NCBI GenBank assembly: GCA_903934875.1
Contig: CAIZPP010000159.1
Coordinates: 1 to 56,961, forward strand
DNA: 56,961 nucleotides
Origin: an uncultured Methylococcaceae bacterium
GTDB taxonomy: Bacteria; Pseudomonadota; Gammaproteobacteria; Methylococcales; Methylococcaceae
Direction of reading: 5' to 3'
Both the position numbers and the translations under genes were made by a program. Shown here in pieces: positions 19,801 to 27,653 of this stretch. How positions within the stretch are numbered: the first letter of the stretch is position 1; each line of letters begins with the position of its first letter. The notes beneath the pieces were generated by a model that did not search any database, was not told the origin of the DNA, and saw only the letters and a program-made list of their open reading frames with translations.

Positions 19801-21145
19801 TTCTTTCCGCCGCCGGATTGAACAATTGGATGCACTGCAGCTTGTCTACGGAAATAATGGCATCCATGGCTGAATCGATGATGCCGTTCAATCGGGCGCG
19901 CTGCTCGCGCAGTTCATCTTCCGCCCGCTTGCGCTCGGTGATATCCAAATACACACCGATGCTGCCTCGGATGTGGCCCCCGCTGTCAAACAAGGGACTG
20001 GAGTTGCCCAAGAGGGATATTAGGCGATGGCTGGGCACTAAGATATCAAGTTCGTCATTCGGTGTGCCCATCCCTGTGGCGACGGCAATTTGCATGGGCA
20101 GTTCATGGGCACTGAGTTCGCGTCCATGCCTGAAGAAACGCCGGGTACTGTCCTGCTCGCCCGTGATGGGCCCAGCCGAAAGATTATCCTCCGCCGCTGC
20201 CTCGAAGTATTGGTTGGCCATCCGGTTGCCGGTGATGACGCGGCATTCCGGGTCGCGTGAAATATAGATGGCTATCGGTGCCGCATCCATCAAAGTTTCC
20301 AGTTCTTCGGCGCGCTGACGCGCTTTTTCTTCGCTCTCGCGCAACGCCTCGGCGACCCGTTTGCCCTCGGTGATGTCCTGCAAAGTGCCAGTGAAACGAA
20401 TCGCCCGGCCTTTTTCGTCAAAGAAGGTCCGGCCCTCGGCGCGAATCCAACGGGACTCGCCATTGTTCCGCAGACTCAGAGTGCGGTATTCGTTGACATA
20501 CTGGCCACCCCCAGCAGGGTCCAAGGCACGCTGCGCCGTTTGCTGCGCGTGTTCACGATCCTCGGGATGCAGGCTGGCCAGAAAGATGTCGAAGTTATAT
20601 TCGCTATCGGACGGCAAGCCGAACAGCTCCTTGCTGCGCAGGTTGCAACTGGACTCGCCCGTGACCATATCGTAGTCCCAGGTGCCTAGATTGGCTGCCG
20701 CAAGCGCGAGGCTTAGCCGGTTCTCGCGCTCAAGCAGGGCGCGGGCCATCGCAAACCGCTCGATGGCATTCTCTATGGACCGGACTAGACTGTCCGGGTT
20801 CATCCAGTTCTTGCCGATGAAGTCCTGTGCGCCCAGCCTGAGGATCGCAGAGCCATCCAAGCTGCCAAGGTCGCCGGTCACCACCACGACAGGGCAGCAG
20901 GGCGAGTCTGGACCGCCCAGCTCCGCCAGCAGCTCAGAGGCATCGTAGTCGGGCAAGTGGTAATCAAGCAGGACGCAATCAGGCGGACCCGCCGCATTTT
21001 CCAGGCAGGCGAGAAGCCCTGCCGCACCGGTTTCGGCTTCCTCGAACTGGAAGTGCCGTTGCGGGCTGCTCAGCAGGCTGCGCATCACATCCCGGTCCTC
21101 CGGGCTGTCGTCGATGATCAGCACCCGCAGGCTGTCATGCTTCAT
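16895..21145 (-). CDS. Hybrid histidine kinase: REC, five PAS, HisKA/HATPase, REC, Hpt
   Basis: 1416 residues, soluble (no membrane segment seen). An N-terminal receiver (LLDYHLPDYD, about 55-64) is followed by five PAS/PAC units, most ending in DITERKR-like linkers (about 146-815). Then come HisKA (MSHEIRTPMNA), HATPase (NLVGNAIKFS; GGTGLGLAI), a second receiver (MDCQMPVMDGFEA) and Hpt (AHTLKGTARTLG). ATG 21145 overlaps the heme oxygenase stop as ATGA. An upstream in-frame start would put 36 extra residues inside the oxygenase gene and is rejected. The N-terminal receiver could take phosphate from another kinase such as the phytochromes, which is inference. Confidence 0.9.
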   Translation of the reverse strand: MKHDSLRVLIIDDSPEDRDVMRSLLSSPQRHFQFEEAETGAAGLLACLENAAGPPDCVLLDYHLPDYDASELLAELGGPDSPCCPVVVVTGDLGSLDGSAILRLGAQDFIGKNWMNPDSLVRSIENAIERFAMARALLERENRLSLALAAANLGTWDYDMVTGESSCNLRSKELFGLPSDSEYNFDIFLASLHPEDREHAQQTAQRALDPAGGGQYVNEYRTLSLRNNGESRWIRAEGRTFFDEKGRAIRFTGTLQDITEGKRVAEALRESEEKARQRAEELETLMDAAPIAIYISRDPECRVITGNRMANQYFEAAAEDNLSAGPITGEQDSTRRFFRHGRELSAHELPMQIAVATGMGTPNDELDILVPSHRLISLLGNSSPLFDSGGHIRGSIGVYLDITERKRAEDELREQRARLNGIIDSAMDAIISVDKLQCIQLFNPAAERMFGYRAEQMLGTPLERLIPERYRMIHKEHMLCFEGSGVTNRTMGTLGELNALRADGAEFPVEASISQVEAAGQKLLTVILRDITERKRAGQALRTEHERFEKIAATVPGMIASFRMRADGSFCFPYASPAIKDLYGLDPDEVADSAAPLWAILHPDDVAQLEASISRSAQTMTTWRAEFRIRHPSRGEVWLEGYSTPVREPDGGILWQGYVQDITERKRAADALRQSEARFRTLFELSSDALMLSNEQGFLDCNEAALRMFGCARREDFIGRHPGCHFSPPTQPGGGDSMALSEQRIDTAFRTGSIRFEWQHCRLDGVEFAADVLLSRIELQGKPVLQSTVRDITGRKAMLLALAQAKEAAEAANRAKSAFLANMSHEIRTPMNAIMGMAELCLMTNPDERQRNYLAKIKTASDSLLHIIDDILDFSKIEAGKLDMLEEPFNLGGVFANVDSLLAGRAAEKGLELVNRLEPELARTTFLGDSLRLGQVLINLVGNAIKFSKQGQVLLGVDEEIRANNKASLHFTVRDGGIGISSEDQTRLFQPFNQADASTTRNYGGTGLGLAISQRLVEMMDGRIWVDSSLGLGSTFHFTIRLALGENSQLPVRSRQSVDRSALVRLRGADILLVEDAELNQEVIRDLLQQAGLRVRLAANGAEALHAVEESLPDCVLMDCQMPVMDGFEATRRLRTQERCRELPIIALTANTMAGDREQCLSAGMDAFVAKPVDFGELYAVLAQWVRPREVGEFSALDSPYLRVPNPPPAEPGVPPLPALPGIDTALGLLLTGGRVSFYLKSLKKFRDSDILTGFRQAQQAGDWAKAARLAHTLKGTARTLGIGHLGDLAAQLEEIIRAGQTAAIAERLDAVDGELCRVRPGLARLDDTEVVKAPANERCLAQRSGLIHDLDRLLEEQDTAAIEYLEWLGQSMAGSEHEAAVGEVADAIARYDFKEGRARLHRLALSLNISIPIHL

Positions 21146-21711
21146 GGCGGGTACAGCCATTGTTCCAAGCTCAGGAAAGTCTCGCAAGCCGAATTGACCA
21201 GTGCCGCTTCGTCCGCCCCGGCGGCCATCAGGCGTGTAGTAAACGCCTGCCACATCGGCCCGGTTGCCGCGCCATACCCGGTGAAGAAGGCAGTGCCGTT
21301 ATGGGCATTGAGATTGAGCGAATGGTTGAAATGGCGGCTGATCACCTGCCCCCCCAAGCTCGCCCCTTCCAAAACATACAGGCAACCCAAGGCGGCGGCA
21401 AGCCCGTCGCAAACCGGGAGGTCGCGGCAAACGGGAAGCTGTTCCTGTGCGTCACTGCCCACCCCCAAAGCACGCAGGTCCGCCGACAGCAAGGGCAACT
21501 TGATGCGGCGGAGCATGTCCGGCATACACGCCCTCAACTCGGGAAGGCCAGTTAGGCGGGTTTCGATGGGACGGTAAAAACCCCAAAATGCAATGAGCAA
21601 ACGAAGATAATCCCCCTGCGAAAAATCGGGGGCAAACAAATCCAACTTTTTTTCCAGCCGCTCATGGTGGGGCCGGGTTGTTTGTTTCAAGGTGATCAAG
21701 ATGGAATTCAT
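21142..21711 (-). CDS. Biliverdin-producing heme oxygenase (BphO-type)
   Basis: 189 residues. Opens heme to biliverdin IXa, CO and iron; biliverdin is the chromophore of bacteriophytochromes. The N-terminal LKQTTRPHHERLE supplies the proximal heme ligand (H16 by spacing). The distal helix region reads LYVLEGASLGGQVISRH. It is the first gene of an overlapping unit with two hybrid kinases and an HD-GYP regulator and lies 5' of them, close to the phytochrome unit. This fits a role in chromophore supply rather than iron uptake. The start is ATG 21711; no clear Shine-Dalgarno is visible. Confidence 0.88.
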   Translation of the reverse strand: MNSILITLKQTTRPHHERLEKKLDLFAPDFSQGDYLRLLIAFWGFYRPIETRLTGLPELRACMPDMLRRIKLPLLSADLRALGVGSDAQEQLPVCRDLPVCDGLAAALGCLYVLEGASLGGQVISRHFNHSLNLNAHNGTAFFTGYGAATGPMWQAFTTRLMAAGADEAALVNSACETFLSLEQWLYPP

Positions 21712-22093
21712 ACGTATAAACCAATTTCGACGATGCCGACAGCAAGCAAACGCATTGCCATAACACTACAACCGGCAATATAATTGCCTGCCGGGTTACT
21801 GCGCAAACGCCTGAGGATATGGCCGGAAATAGCTTCCTTGCGCCGTAGAGGAGTAACACCAGCCAAAGCGGACTTATTCCGGCCTTCTACATTTGAATTT
21901 TTTCAGGGCGTTATACTACCTAATCACTACAAAATTGGACAACGCATAGGATGGGCAAAGCCGCTAGGCCGTGCCCATCTACCGATCAGCCGTTTTTAGA
22001 GTGATAAGGGAGTATTGACCAAATCCTAACCCGATGGCACTGTTAAGAATAGCCGAATGGTTGAAAGAAGCAATACAGTAAAACAGGTAATAA
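21712..22093. other. Intergenic region upstream of the heme oxygenase
   Basis: About 380 bp without a supported gene. It contains a REP-like hairpin at 21946-21980 and otherwise no recognised signal. It presumably holds the promoter of the heme oxygenase unit, but I cannot point to a convincing -35/-10 pair. Confidence 0.5.
21946..21980. repeat. REP-like hairpin
   Basis: gatgggca and tgcccatc arms around a GC-rich loop, preceded by cgcatag. The form resembles widespread intergenic repeats of gammaproteobacteria. Confidence 0.55.
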
Positions 22094-22238
22094 CTGATGT
22101 TACACAACCGTGTAGGCTATAGCCCGGATGTTGTGGAGTGCGGCGACTCGTCGCCGTCTTTTGCGTCCAGCGGCGACGAGTCGCCGCACTCCACAAGTTG
22201 CCATCCTCTAGCGATGACTGCGTAACATCAGGTAATAA
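22086..22238. mobile_element. MITE-like element, family A, copy 3 with target duplication
   Basis: Element 22094-22231 (138 bp), same orientation as copy 1. The flank gtaataa is repeated exactly on both sides (22087-22093 and 22232-22238); counting the shared G the repeat is 8 bp, ggtaataa. This matches the 7-bp duplication at copy 2. It inserted in the 3' part of the degenerate LuxR-type frame and now supplies its stop codon. Confidence 0.9.
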
Positions 22239-22500
22239 ATTTAGATGGAACGGAGTATCTGCCGTCAAGCATGACAAGACGTGTGTCCGGCGAATCAGAG
22301 GCGGATGCCAATCCCTCACGCAGCGCATAGCGGGTCAACTCGGCCGTGGCACTCAATCCGAGCTTGCGTTTAATGTTGCGGCGGTGGACTTCCACAGCGG
22401 CTGTCGTAATCTGGAGTTAGGCTGCGATCTCGGCGGAACGCCTGCCGTCGGCAAGCAGTCGCAGCACTTCACGTTCGCACCGCGCCCCATTTCCACGCTC
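22228..22500 (-). pseudogene. Degenerate LuxR/NarL-type DNA-binding gene
   Basis: Downstream of the phytochrome response regulator, in another frame, the minus strand encodes a clear LuxR helix-turn-helix: EREVLRLLADGRRSAEIAA, then a TAA stop (22417-22419), then LQITTAAVEVHRRNIKRKL and SATAELTRYALREGL. No start codon or receiver precedes it. The frame ends at TGA 22228-22230, inside the family A element. It is therefore a remnant of a transcriptional regulator that once ended the phytochrome unit, disabled by a nonsense change, loss of its N-terminus and probably the insertion. Confidence 0.8.
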
Positions 22501-22942
22501 ACAGAATATCCTCCGGCAACGTCGCCGCATCGAACCAATAGCGCACTAGTCCGCGCATTTTCTCCACAAATTGCTCTAGACCCAGCGGCTTGCAGATATA
22601 TCCGGCCGCCCCCAAACGATAGCAGGCCGAGACATCACGGGGATTTTTGGAGGTGGACAGGATCACTACAGGAACCGCAGGCGGCTGCTCGGTCTGACGC
22701 AATACCTCAAGCAATTGCAAGCCGTTCATCCCCGGTAGGTTGAGGTCTAGCAACACCAGGCACGGGAGCCTGTCGGTCCAACCGGGATGCCTGGACAGAG
22801 GACACAGTTGCAGCAGCGCCTCCTCGGCGCGGGCGCAATGCATGACCGGGCGGGTAAAGCCCGCTTGCCGCAAGGCCCAGCAGGTCACTTCGTAATCCTC
22901 GTCGGAATCGTCAACAATCAACAGGGGGCAATGTTCTTTCAT
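22499..22942 (-). CDS. Single-domain response regulator of the phytochrome (Rcp1-like) type
   Basis: 147 residues, receiver only. Acidic pair in IVDDSDED, phosphoacceptor in LVLLDLNLPG, and the conserved Thr/Ser and Lys positions in VILSTSKNP and YICKP. The C-terminal RYWFDAATLP resembles that of cyanobacterial Rcp1-type regulators, which are phosphorylated by phytochromes. Its ATG overlaps the phytochrome A stop (ATGA). With no output domain it probably shuttles phosphate to another protein; the Hpt domains of the neighbouring hybrid kinases are candidates (inference). Confidence 0.9.
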   Translation of the reverse strand: MKEHCPLLIVDDSDEDYEVTCWALRQAGFTRPVMHCARAEEALLQLCPLSRHPGWTDRLPCLVLLDLNLPGMNGLQLLEVLRQTEQPPAVPVVILSTSKNPRDVSACYRLGAAGYICKPLGLEQFVEKMRGLVRYWFDAATLPEDIL

Positions 22943-25269
22943 AGTCCCTCTGTTACGGCATCTCGCGCCGGTGCCAAGGTAAAATAGAATGTCGATCCTT
23001 CCCCCGCTAGGGACTCAACCCAAATAGACCCGCCGTGCCGGTCGATTGCCTTTTTCACTATGGTCAACCCCGCGCCACTGCCGCCGCCATATTCCTCGCG
23101 TCCGTGCAGACGGCGAAAGAGTTGGAAGATGAGTTGGTGATAGCCAGGCTCGATGCCGATCCCGTTGTCCCGCACGAAAAAAACTGGCGGATCGACTGTG
23201 GTGTCACAGCCGACCTGGACTTTTTTTATCGGCTGGTCGTTGTACTTGATGGCGTTCACAATCAAGTTATGGAAAATCATGGCCACCCGCACCCGGTCAC
23301 AGCAAATGGCGGGAAGGGGGGGCTGAACCTCGACATGGAAATTCTGGCCGGGGATGACTTGCCGTATTAATTCGACGGTCTGTTCCACTAAAGCAGCGCT
23401 GGACTGGGTTTGCAGGTCCAGTTCGTTCCTGCCTACCCGAGAATATTTCAGCAGCGATTCCAACATGGCATCCATGCGTTCGGACAAGCGCAGGATGGTC
23501 CCTAGCCGTTGCCTGCCCCTCTCGGTCAAGCGTGCGCCGTCTTCCGCGTGGAGAAATTCAGCAAAATTGTGGATGCCCCGCAACGGTTCCTTCAAATCAT
23601 GCGAGGCGGCGTAGGCGAAGGAATCCAATTCCAGATTGCTGCGCTCAAGTTCTGCGTTGGCCCGCGCCAATAGTCTGGCACGCTCGACGATCACGTCGAT
23701 GATGGCCTGCCGCAAGCTCACCGCATAGTCGATTTCACAGTTCAGCCAAGGGCGGGATTGGCCGTGTACCGTTTCTTTCCACAGTGCGAACGAATTGCGT
23801 GGCCGCAACCGTATTTCGTGGTCTTCCATGCCGATCTCAACCGGTTTGTTCGGATCGCCAGCCCAATCCACATCACGCAACACCTCCGGGCGGAACCAGA
23901 TCACCCGGTCAGAACCGGCACGGGCCAGGCGGATGGACAACACCCCGCTAGCCACGGTGCTGAAGGCGGCGGCGGCGGGGAACTCGTGCGCCAAGCGGTG
24001 GGTGGAGAACACCAGCGCACCCTGCTGGGCGAGCCATCCCGCGAGCAGGTCGATTTGCGCGTGTGCCGGAGTCTCGCCCAGCACCGTCAGCTTGCCCTCG
24101 GCGATCAACGCGGCCCCGCTGGCATCCATTGCGGACAGCAGGTTGGTTTCCCCAACGGCCAATGCTTCTTGGAAAGTTTCCGCCCGTCCCATCCTGCCGA
24201 CAAGTTGGCCTAGCACCTGATCCAGACGGAGGCGGTAGGCGCAATGATCCAAGCTTTCCCGGTCGCCCATCAGCATAGATAACATCTGGGCAAAGAATTC
24301 GACCGGGATGCGGCGCTCATAAGGCAAATAATTAGGCTCACCGTGATGCATACAGGAAAGCAAGCCCCACAGCTTGCCGCCACTCAGCAAGGGTGCCACT
24401 AGCGTGGCTTTCACACCCATATTGCGCAGGTAGCCGGTATACATTACGGAGACGCTACGCAGAAAAGAATAGCTCAGATCGACAGGGGTCTCGGCGGTTG
24501 GTGCCGACGGGGCGCGGAGCAGCGGGACGGGAACATAATCCACATCGGGAAGGTGCCGGAGCGGGCTGAGCTTGAATAGCCGCCGGGCCGGGGCGGGTAT
24601 GTCGCTGGCCGGATAATGCAAGCCCAAATAGGCTTCCAAACCAGGCAACTTGGCTTCGGCGACGACTTCTCCGCTGCCGTCCTCATCGAAGCGGTAAGCC
24701 ATGACCCGATCAAACCCGGTGAGTGTGCGCATCCGGTCTACGGCAAGCTGCAAAAATGTGCGCAGCGACGAGGCTCCCTGCAACTGTTGAAGCGCGTCAC
24801 GCAGCCCGGAAAAAAGCTCACTTTGCGGAGCTTGACCCAGTGTGTCGGCCCGCTCGAACTCCAGCAGCAACAGGCCATTGCTGCGATTGCCAAACAAGTG
24901 GAAGCGCCCGGCGCAGTGGGGCAGGCATCCCACGATCATCAGATGGGCGAGGATACCGGCCAAATCAGTGCCTGCAAGTTGTGTGCGCAGCGCTGCCGTG
25001 TTGGCATCGCCCAGCAGGCTGTCGATCATTTGTCCAAGCAGCAGAGCGCTGTCCACGCCCAGAAAATCCAGTGTATTGGCGCTGGCTTGGACAATGCGAA
25101 GGTCTGGCTCGTCGAGTACCAGAAGCGCCCCGTGGGGCTGGATTGCGCCAACCAAATGCACCTGCTCAAGGTCGCAATTGCTAATATCGACATTCTTTGC
25201 GGTGACGAATGCAGGCCCGGCATTGGCGGCTGTGTTATTGGATAGGGCTTCAGACATGGGATTTCGCAT
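22939..25269 (-). CDS. Bacteriophytochrome histidine kinase (phytochrome A of this locus)
   Basis: 776 residues: PAS, GAF, PHY, HisKA, HATPase. The bilin-binding cysteine is C32 in ISNCDLEQVHLVGAIQPHG, at the place of Cys24 of Deinococcus BphP. Also present are PASDIP, YLRNMGV, the PHY tongue motif PRNSF, the phosphoacceptor region ASHDLKEPL, N-box NLIVNAIKYND and GGGSGAGLTIV. By hand alignment from memory the pocket His260 is Tyr (SVMYTGYL) and Tyr216 is Phe, while Asp207, Tyr176, Arg222, Arg254 and Tyr263 are kept. ATG 25269 or ATG 25257; both overlap the end of the upstream phytochrome. A red/far-red sensor is expected, with altered spectral or protonation behaviour possible. Confidence 0.93.
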   Translation of the reverse strand: MRNPMSEALSNNTAANAGPAFVTAKNVDISNCDLEQVHLVGAIQPHGALLVLDEPDLRIVQASANTLDFLGVDSALLLGQMIDSLLGDANTAALRTQLAGTDLAGILAHLMIVGCLPHCAGRFHLFGNRSNGLLLLEFERADTLGQAPQSELFSGLRDALQQLQGASSLRTFLQLAVDRMRTLTGFDRVMAYRFDEDGSGEVVAEAKLPGLEAYLGLHYPASDIPAPARRLFKLSPLRHLPDVDYVPVPLLRAPSAPTAETPVDLSYSFLRSVSVMYTGYLRNMGVKATLVAPLLSGGKLWGLLSCMHHGEPNYLPYERRIPVEFFAQMLSMLMGDRESLDHCAYRLRLDQVLGQLVGRMGRAETFQEALAVGETNLLSAMDASGAALIAEGKLTVLGETPAHAQIDLLAGWLAQQGALVFSTHRLAHEFPAAAAFSTVASGVLSIRLARAGSDRVIWFRPEVLRDVDWAGDPNKPVEIGMEDHEIRLRPRNSFALWKETVHGQSRPWLNCEIDYAVSLRQAIIDVIVERARLLARANAELERSNLELDSFAYAASHDLKEPLRGIHNFAEFLHAEDGARLTERGRQRLGTILRLSERMDAMLESLLKYSRVGRNELDLQTQSSAALVEQTVELIRQVIPGQNFHVEVQPPLPAICCDRVRVAMIFHNLIVNAIKYNDQPIKKVQVGCDTTVDPPVFFVRDNGIGIEPGYHQLIFQLFRRLHGREEYGGGSGAGLTIVKKAIDRHGGSIWVESLAGEGSTFYFTLAPARDAVTEGL

Positions 25270-27562
25270 CTTTGACTATGGACTCTTCGACTCCAGGACC
25301 CAGCGTGAAGTAGAAGGTGGAGCCTTGACCTGGTGTGGATTCCAACCACACGCGCCCCCCCTGCCGTTCGATATGCTTGCGCGTTATCGTGAGTCCGGCC
25401 CCAGTTCCGCCGCCATAGTCGTTGCGACCGTGCAGACGGCGGAAAATCGTGAAGATGGCATCTTGGTGCCTCTCGGGGATGCCGATGCCGTTGTCGCGCA
25501 CAAAAAAGGTAGGCACCTGACCGTCAAGGAAATTGATTTCGACACGTTTTTCGGCTTGGTCATTATACTTGATGGCGTTGTTGATCAAATTCTCAAACAC
25601 GGCGGCGGTCCGGATCGGGTCGCAGAGGATGCAAGGCAGCAACCGGGGGATATCAACCCTGGCCCCGGTTTCAGCGATGCGGGCCGACAAATTCTCAACG
25701 ACCGTCTGCAGCAACACATTGATATCCACCCACTGCATATCCAGTCCTTGTTGGCCCGCGCGTGAATATTGCAGCAGTGCGTCAATCTGGCTAGACATCC
25801 GGCCACCCAGATTCATGATGGTATCAAGCCAAGCGCGTTCCTGCTGCTCCAATCGACCGCCCATGCGGTCACGCAAAAATTGCGAAAAATTGCGTATGCC
25901 GCGCAGCGGTTCTTGCAGATCATGGGAAACGATAAAGGCAAAAGCCTCCAACTCGGCGTTGCTGCGCTCCAGCAGCGACTGCAAGGCCCGCCCTTTGTCC
26001 GCGTGTTGCGACAGGACAATCGCATGTTGCAGATCGGCCAGCGCTTCGGCCTCATAAGACCGCCAAGGCCGCGCCATGCCACGCACCGTTTCTTTCCAAA
26101 CTTCGAAAGAGCCACGCGGCGTCAAGCGTTGCCCGCCGCTGTCCGGGTCGACCACCACTGGCTTGACGGGGTCGCCCGCCCAGAGGACTTCGTGCAACCA
26201 CTCCGGGCGAAAGCCAAGCAAGTACTGGCCTGGCTCCATCAGCCGCACGGCCAGTAGGCCCGTGGCCCGTTCAGGGCATTCGGCGGCGGCTTCGAACAGC
26301 GACGGGAGCCGATCCGTCACGAAGACCGCCTCTTGCAGGTCTAGCCAGGGAAGCATGGACTTGATCATGGCTACTGGGGGAGTGGCGCCCGCGCAGCTAA
26401 TCCGGCTGTCCATACACAACGCGGCCCCGGTGATGCCCAAGATATCAAGCAGCCGGGAAGGCAAATGACGCAAAGCCACCGGCAATGCTTTATCCAAAGC
26501 CAGCTCGGCGGACAATCCGGCGATGCTGCGCTTGGCTTCCAGCGCCTTCCTGTGCTGTTCGGCGCTCTCCTTTTCAACCAGCAGCAGTGCCGCCATTTCG
26601 GCAAATGATTGATAGGCAAGCCGGTCGGAGTAAACCACCTGACGCGGCGTGGCACTTAGGCAACTAAAAAAGCCCCATAACTCGCCGTGGTCTGCCAATG
26701 TCAACAGCAGGCGGGAACGCGCCCCCATATTCAGATAATATTGGCTGCACATGCGCGACATGCTGCGCAGTATTGACCAACTTAAGTCGATCTGCCGTGG
26801 GTGGCACTCCCGCCCGGCCATGATGATCGGCACTGGCTCGTAATCGTGCTCCGGCGCATGCTGCACTGGCATCAGGAGCATCTGCCGCCGGCCTGGTTCA
26901 GGAATATCAGAGTGTGGAAAGCGTTTGTCGAGAAACGAGGGGAAATCCGCTGCGCACGCCTCGGCCACGGCATGGCCGCAGCCGTCGGCAAGCAAGCGGA
27001 CACCGACCACACTATCGAAACCGCCCAGCCGCTTCAATTCACGGACGGCAATGGACATCCCCTCCTGCCAAGTCCCGGCTGACTGTAACGCGGCGATGCC
27101 CTCGGTGACCTCGGCGAAGCGCTGCAAAGGCGAGGCCTGCGTCGCTGCGGCGGGGATGGCTTCGAATTCAAGCACGAAAATATCGCCGGAACGATGGGCG
27201 AACACATCGAACAGGTTGCTAGTCCGCAGCGCTTGGCAGCAGCCTAGATAACGGGGGTGGCGCGGCCCGGTGATTTGTGCCAGGGCGTTTTCCAAGGTGT
27301 GCCGAACATCCACCGCGACGATCCGGTCAAGATGGCCGCCAAAAAGCTCGTCGACAGCGCTACCGAACCAGGCATCTGCGTTCGCACTGGCTCCTAGGAT
27401 GCGAAAGTCGGCGGGGGCGATGAACAGCAGCACGCCATGCGGCATGATCGCACCGGCAAATTGCACCGGCTCGCGGTCACAGTTCGACAGGTCCAAGGGA
27501 CGGTTCCAAACTGGATGGACACTTGGCATGGGAAAAGTGGCCCAGTCTTCCGGAGATTTCAC
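25250..27562 (-). CDS. Phytochrome-like histidine kinase with degenerate bilin pocket (phytochrome B)
   Basis: 770 residues from GTG 27562, chosen because gaggg lies 7 bases upstream; a TTG at 27652 would crowd the divergent gene. Same PAS-GAF-PHY-HisKA-HATPase order as its neighbour. The bilin cysteine is kept (LSNCDREPVQFAGAIMPHG, C28 from this start), as are SDIP, the PHY tongue PRGSF, SHDLQEPL and NLINNAIKYND. Hand alignment to Deinococcus BphP shows His260 as Cys (RMCSQYY), the CHH motif as CLS, Tyr176 as Val, Tyr216 as Met and Arg222 as Gln. It may bind bilin in an unusual way or act light-independently. First gene of the phytochrome unit. Confidence 0.9.
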   Translation of the reverse strand: MKSPEDWATFPMPSVHPVWNRPLDLSNCDREPVQFAGAIMPHGVLLFIAPADFRILGASANADAWFGSAVDELFGGHLDRIVAVDVRHTLENALAQITGPRHPRYLGCCQALRTSNLFDVFAHRSGDIFVLEFEAIPAAATQASPLQRFAEVTEGIAALQSAGTWQEGMSIAVRELKRLGGFDSVVGVRLLADGCGHAVAEACAADFPSFLDKRFPHSDIPEPGRRQMLLMPVQHAPEHDYEPVPIIMAGRECHPRQIDLSWSILRSMSRMCSQYYLNMGARSRLLLTLADHGELWGFFSCLSATPRQVVYSDRLAYQSFAEMAALLLVEKESAEQHRKALEAKRSIAGLSAELALDKALPVALRHLPSRLLDILGITGAALCMDSRISCAGATPPVAMIKSMLPWLDLQEAVFVTDRLPSLFEAAAECPERATGLLAVRLMEPGQYLLGFRPEWLHEVLWAGDPVKPVVVDPDSGGQRLTPRGSFEVWKETVRGMARPWRSYEAEALADLQHAIVLSQHADKGRALQSLLERSNAELEAFAFIVSHDLQEPLRGIRNFSQFLRDRMGGRLEQQERAWLDTIMNLGGRMSSQIDALLQYSRAGQQGLDMQWVDINVLLQTVVENLSARIAETGARVDIPRLLPCILCDPIRTAAVFENLINNAIKYNDQAEKRVEINFLDGQVPTFFVRDNGIGIPERHQDAIFTIFRRLHGRNDYGGGTGAGLTITRKHIERQGGRVWLESTPGQGSTFYFTLGPGVEESIVKDAKSHV

Positions 27563-27653
27563 AGCAAAACCCTCAAGCGAATAAATTCTGTTGTTATAGT
27601 ATGATGAGCTTACAGCCCATAATGCAAGACTATCCGTTTTTGTTCGCGCCAAG
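27563..27653. promoter_or_regulatory. Divergent promoter region between phytochrome unit and DUF815 gene
   Basis: 91 bp between two divergent starts, relatively AT-rich (ttgttatagtatgatgag). It should hold promoters for both directions. I cannot assign exact -35/-10 boxes. Confidence 0.35.

Noticed and set aside
21145-21253. Upstream start of the five-PAS kinase at 21253
   Set aside because: It would add 36 residues inside the heme oxygenase gene; ATG 21145 gives the natural ATGA overlap and begins just before the receiver domain.
27562-27652. TTG 27652 as start of phytochrome B
   Set aside because: It nearly touches the divergent DUF815 start; GTG 27562 has a good Shine-Dalgarno and a sensible N-terminus.
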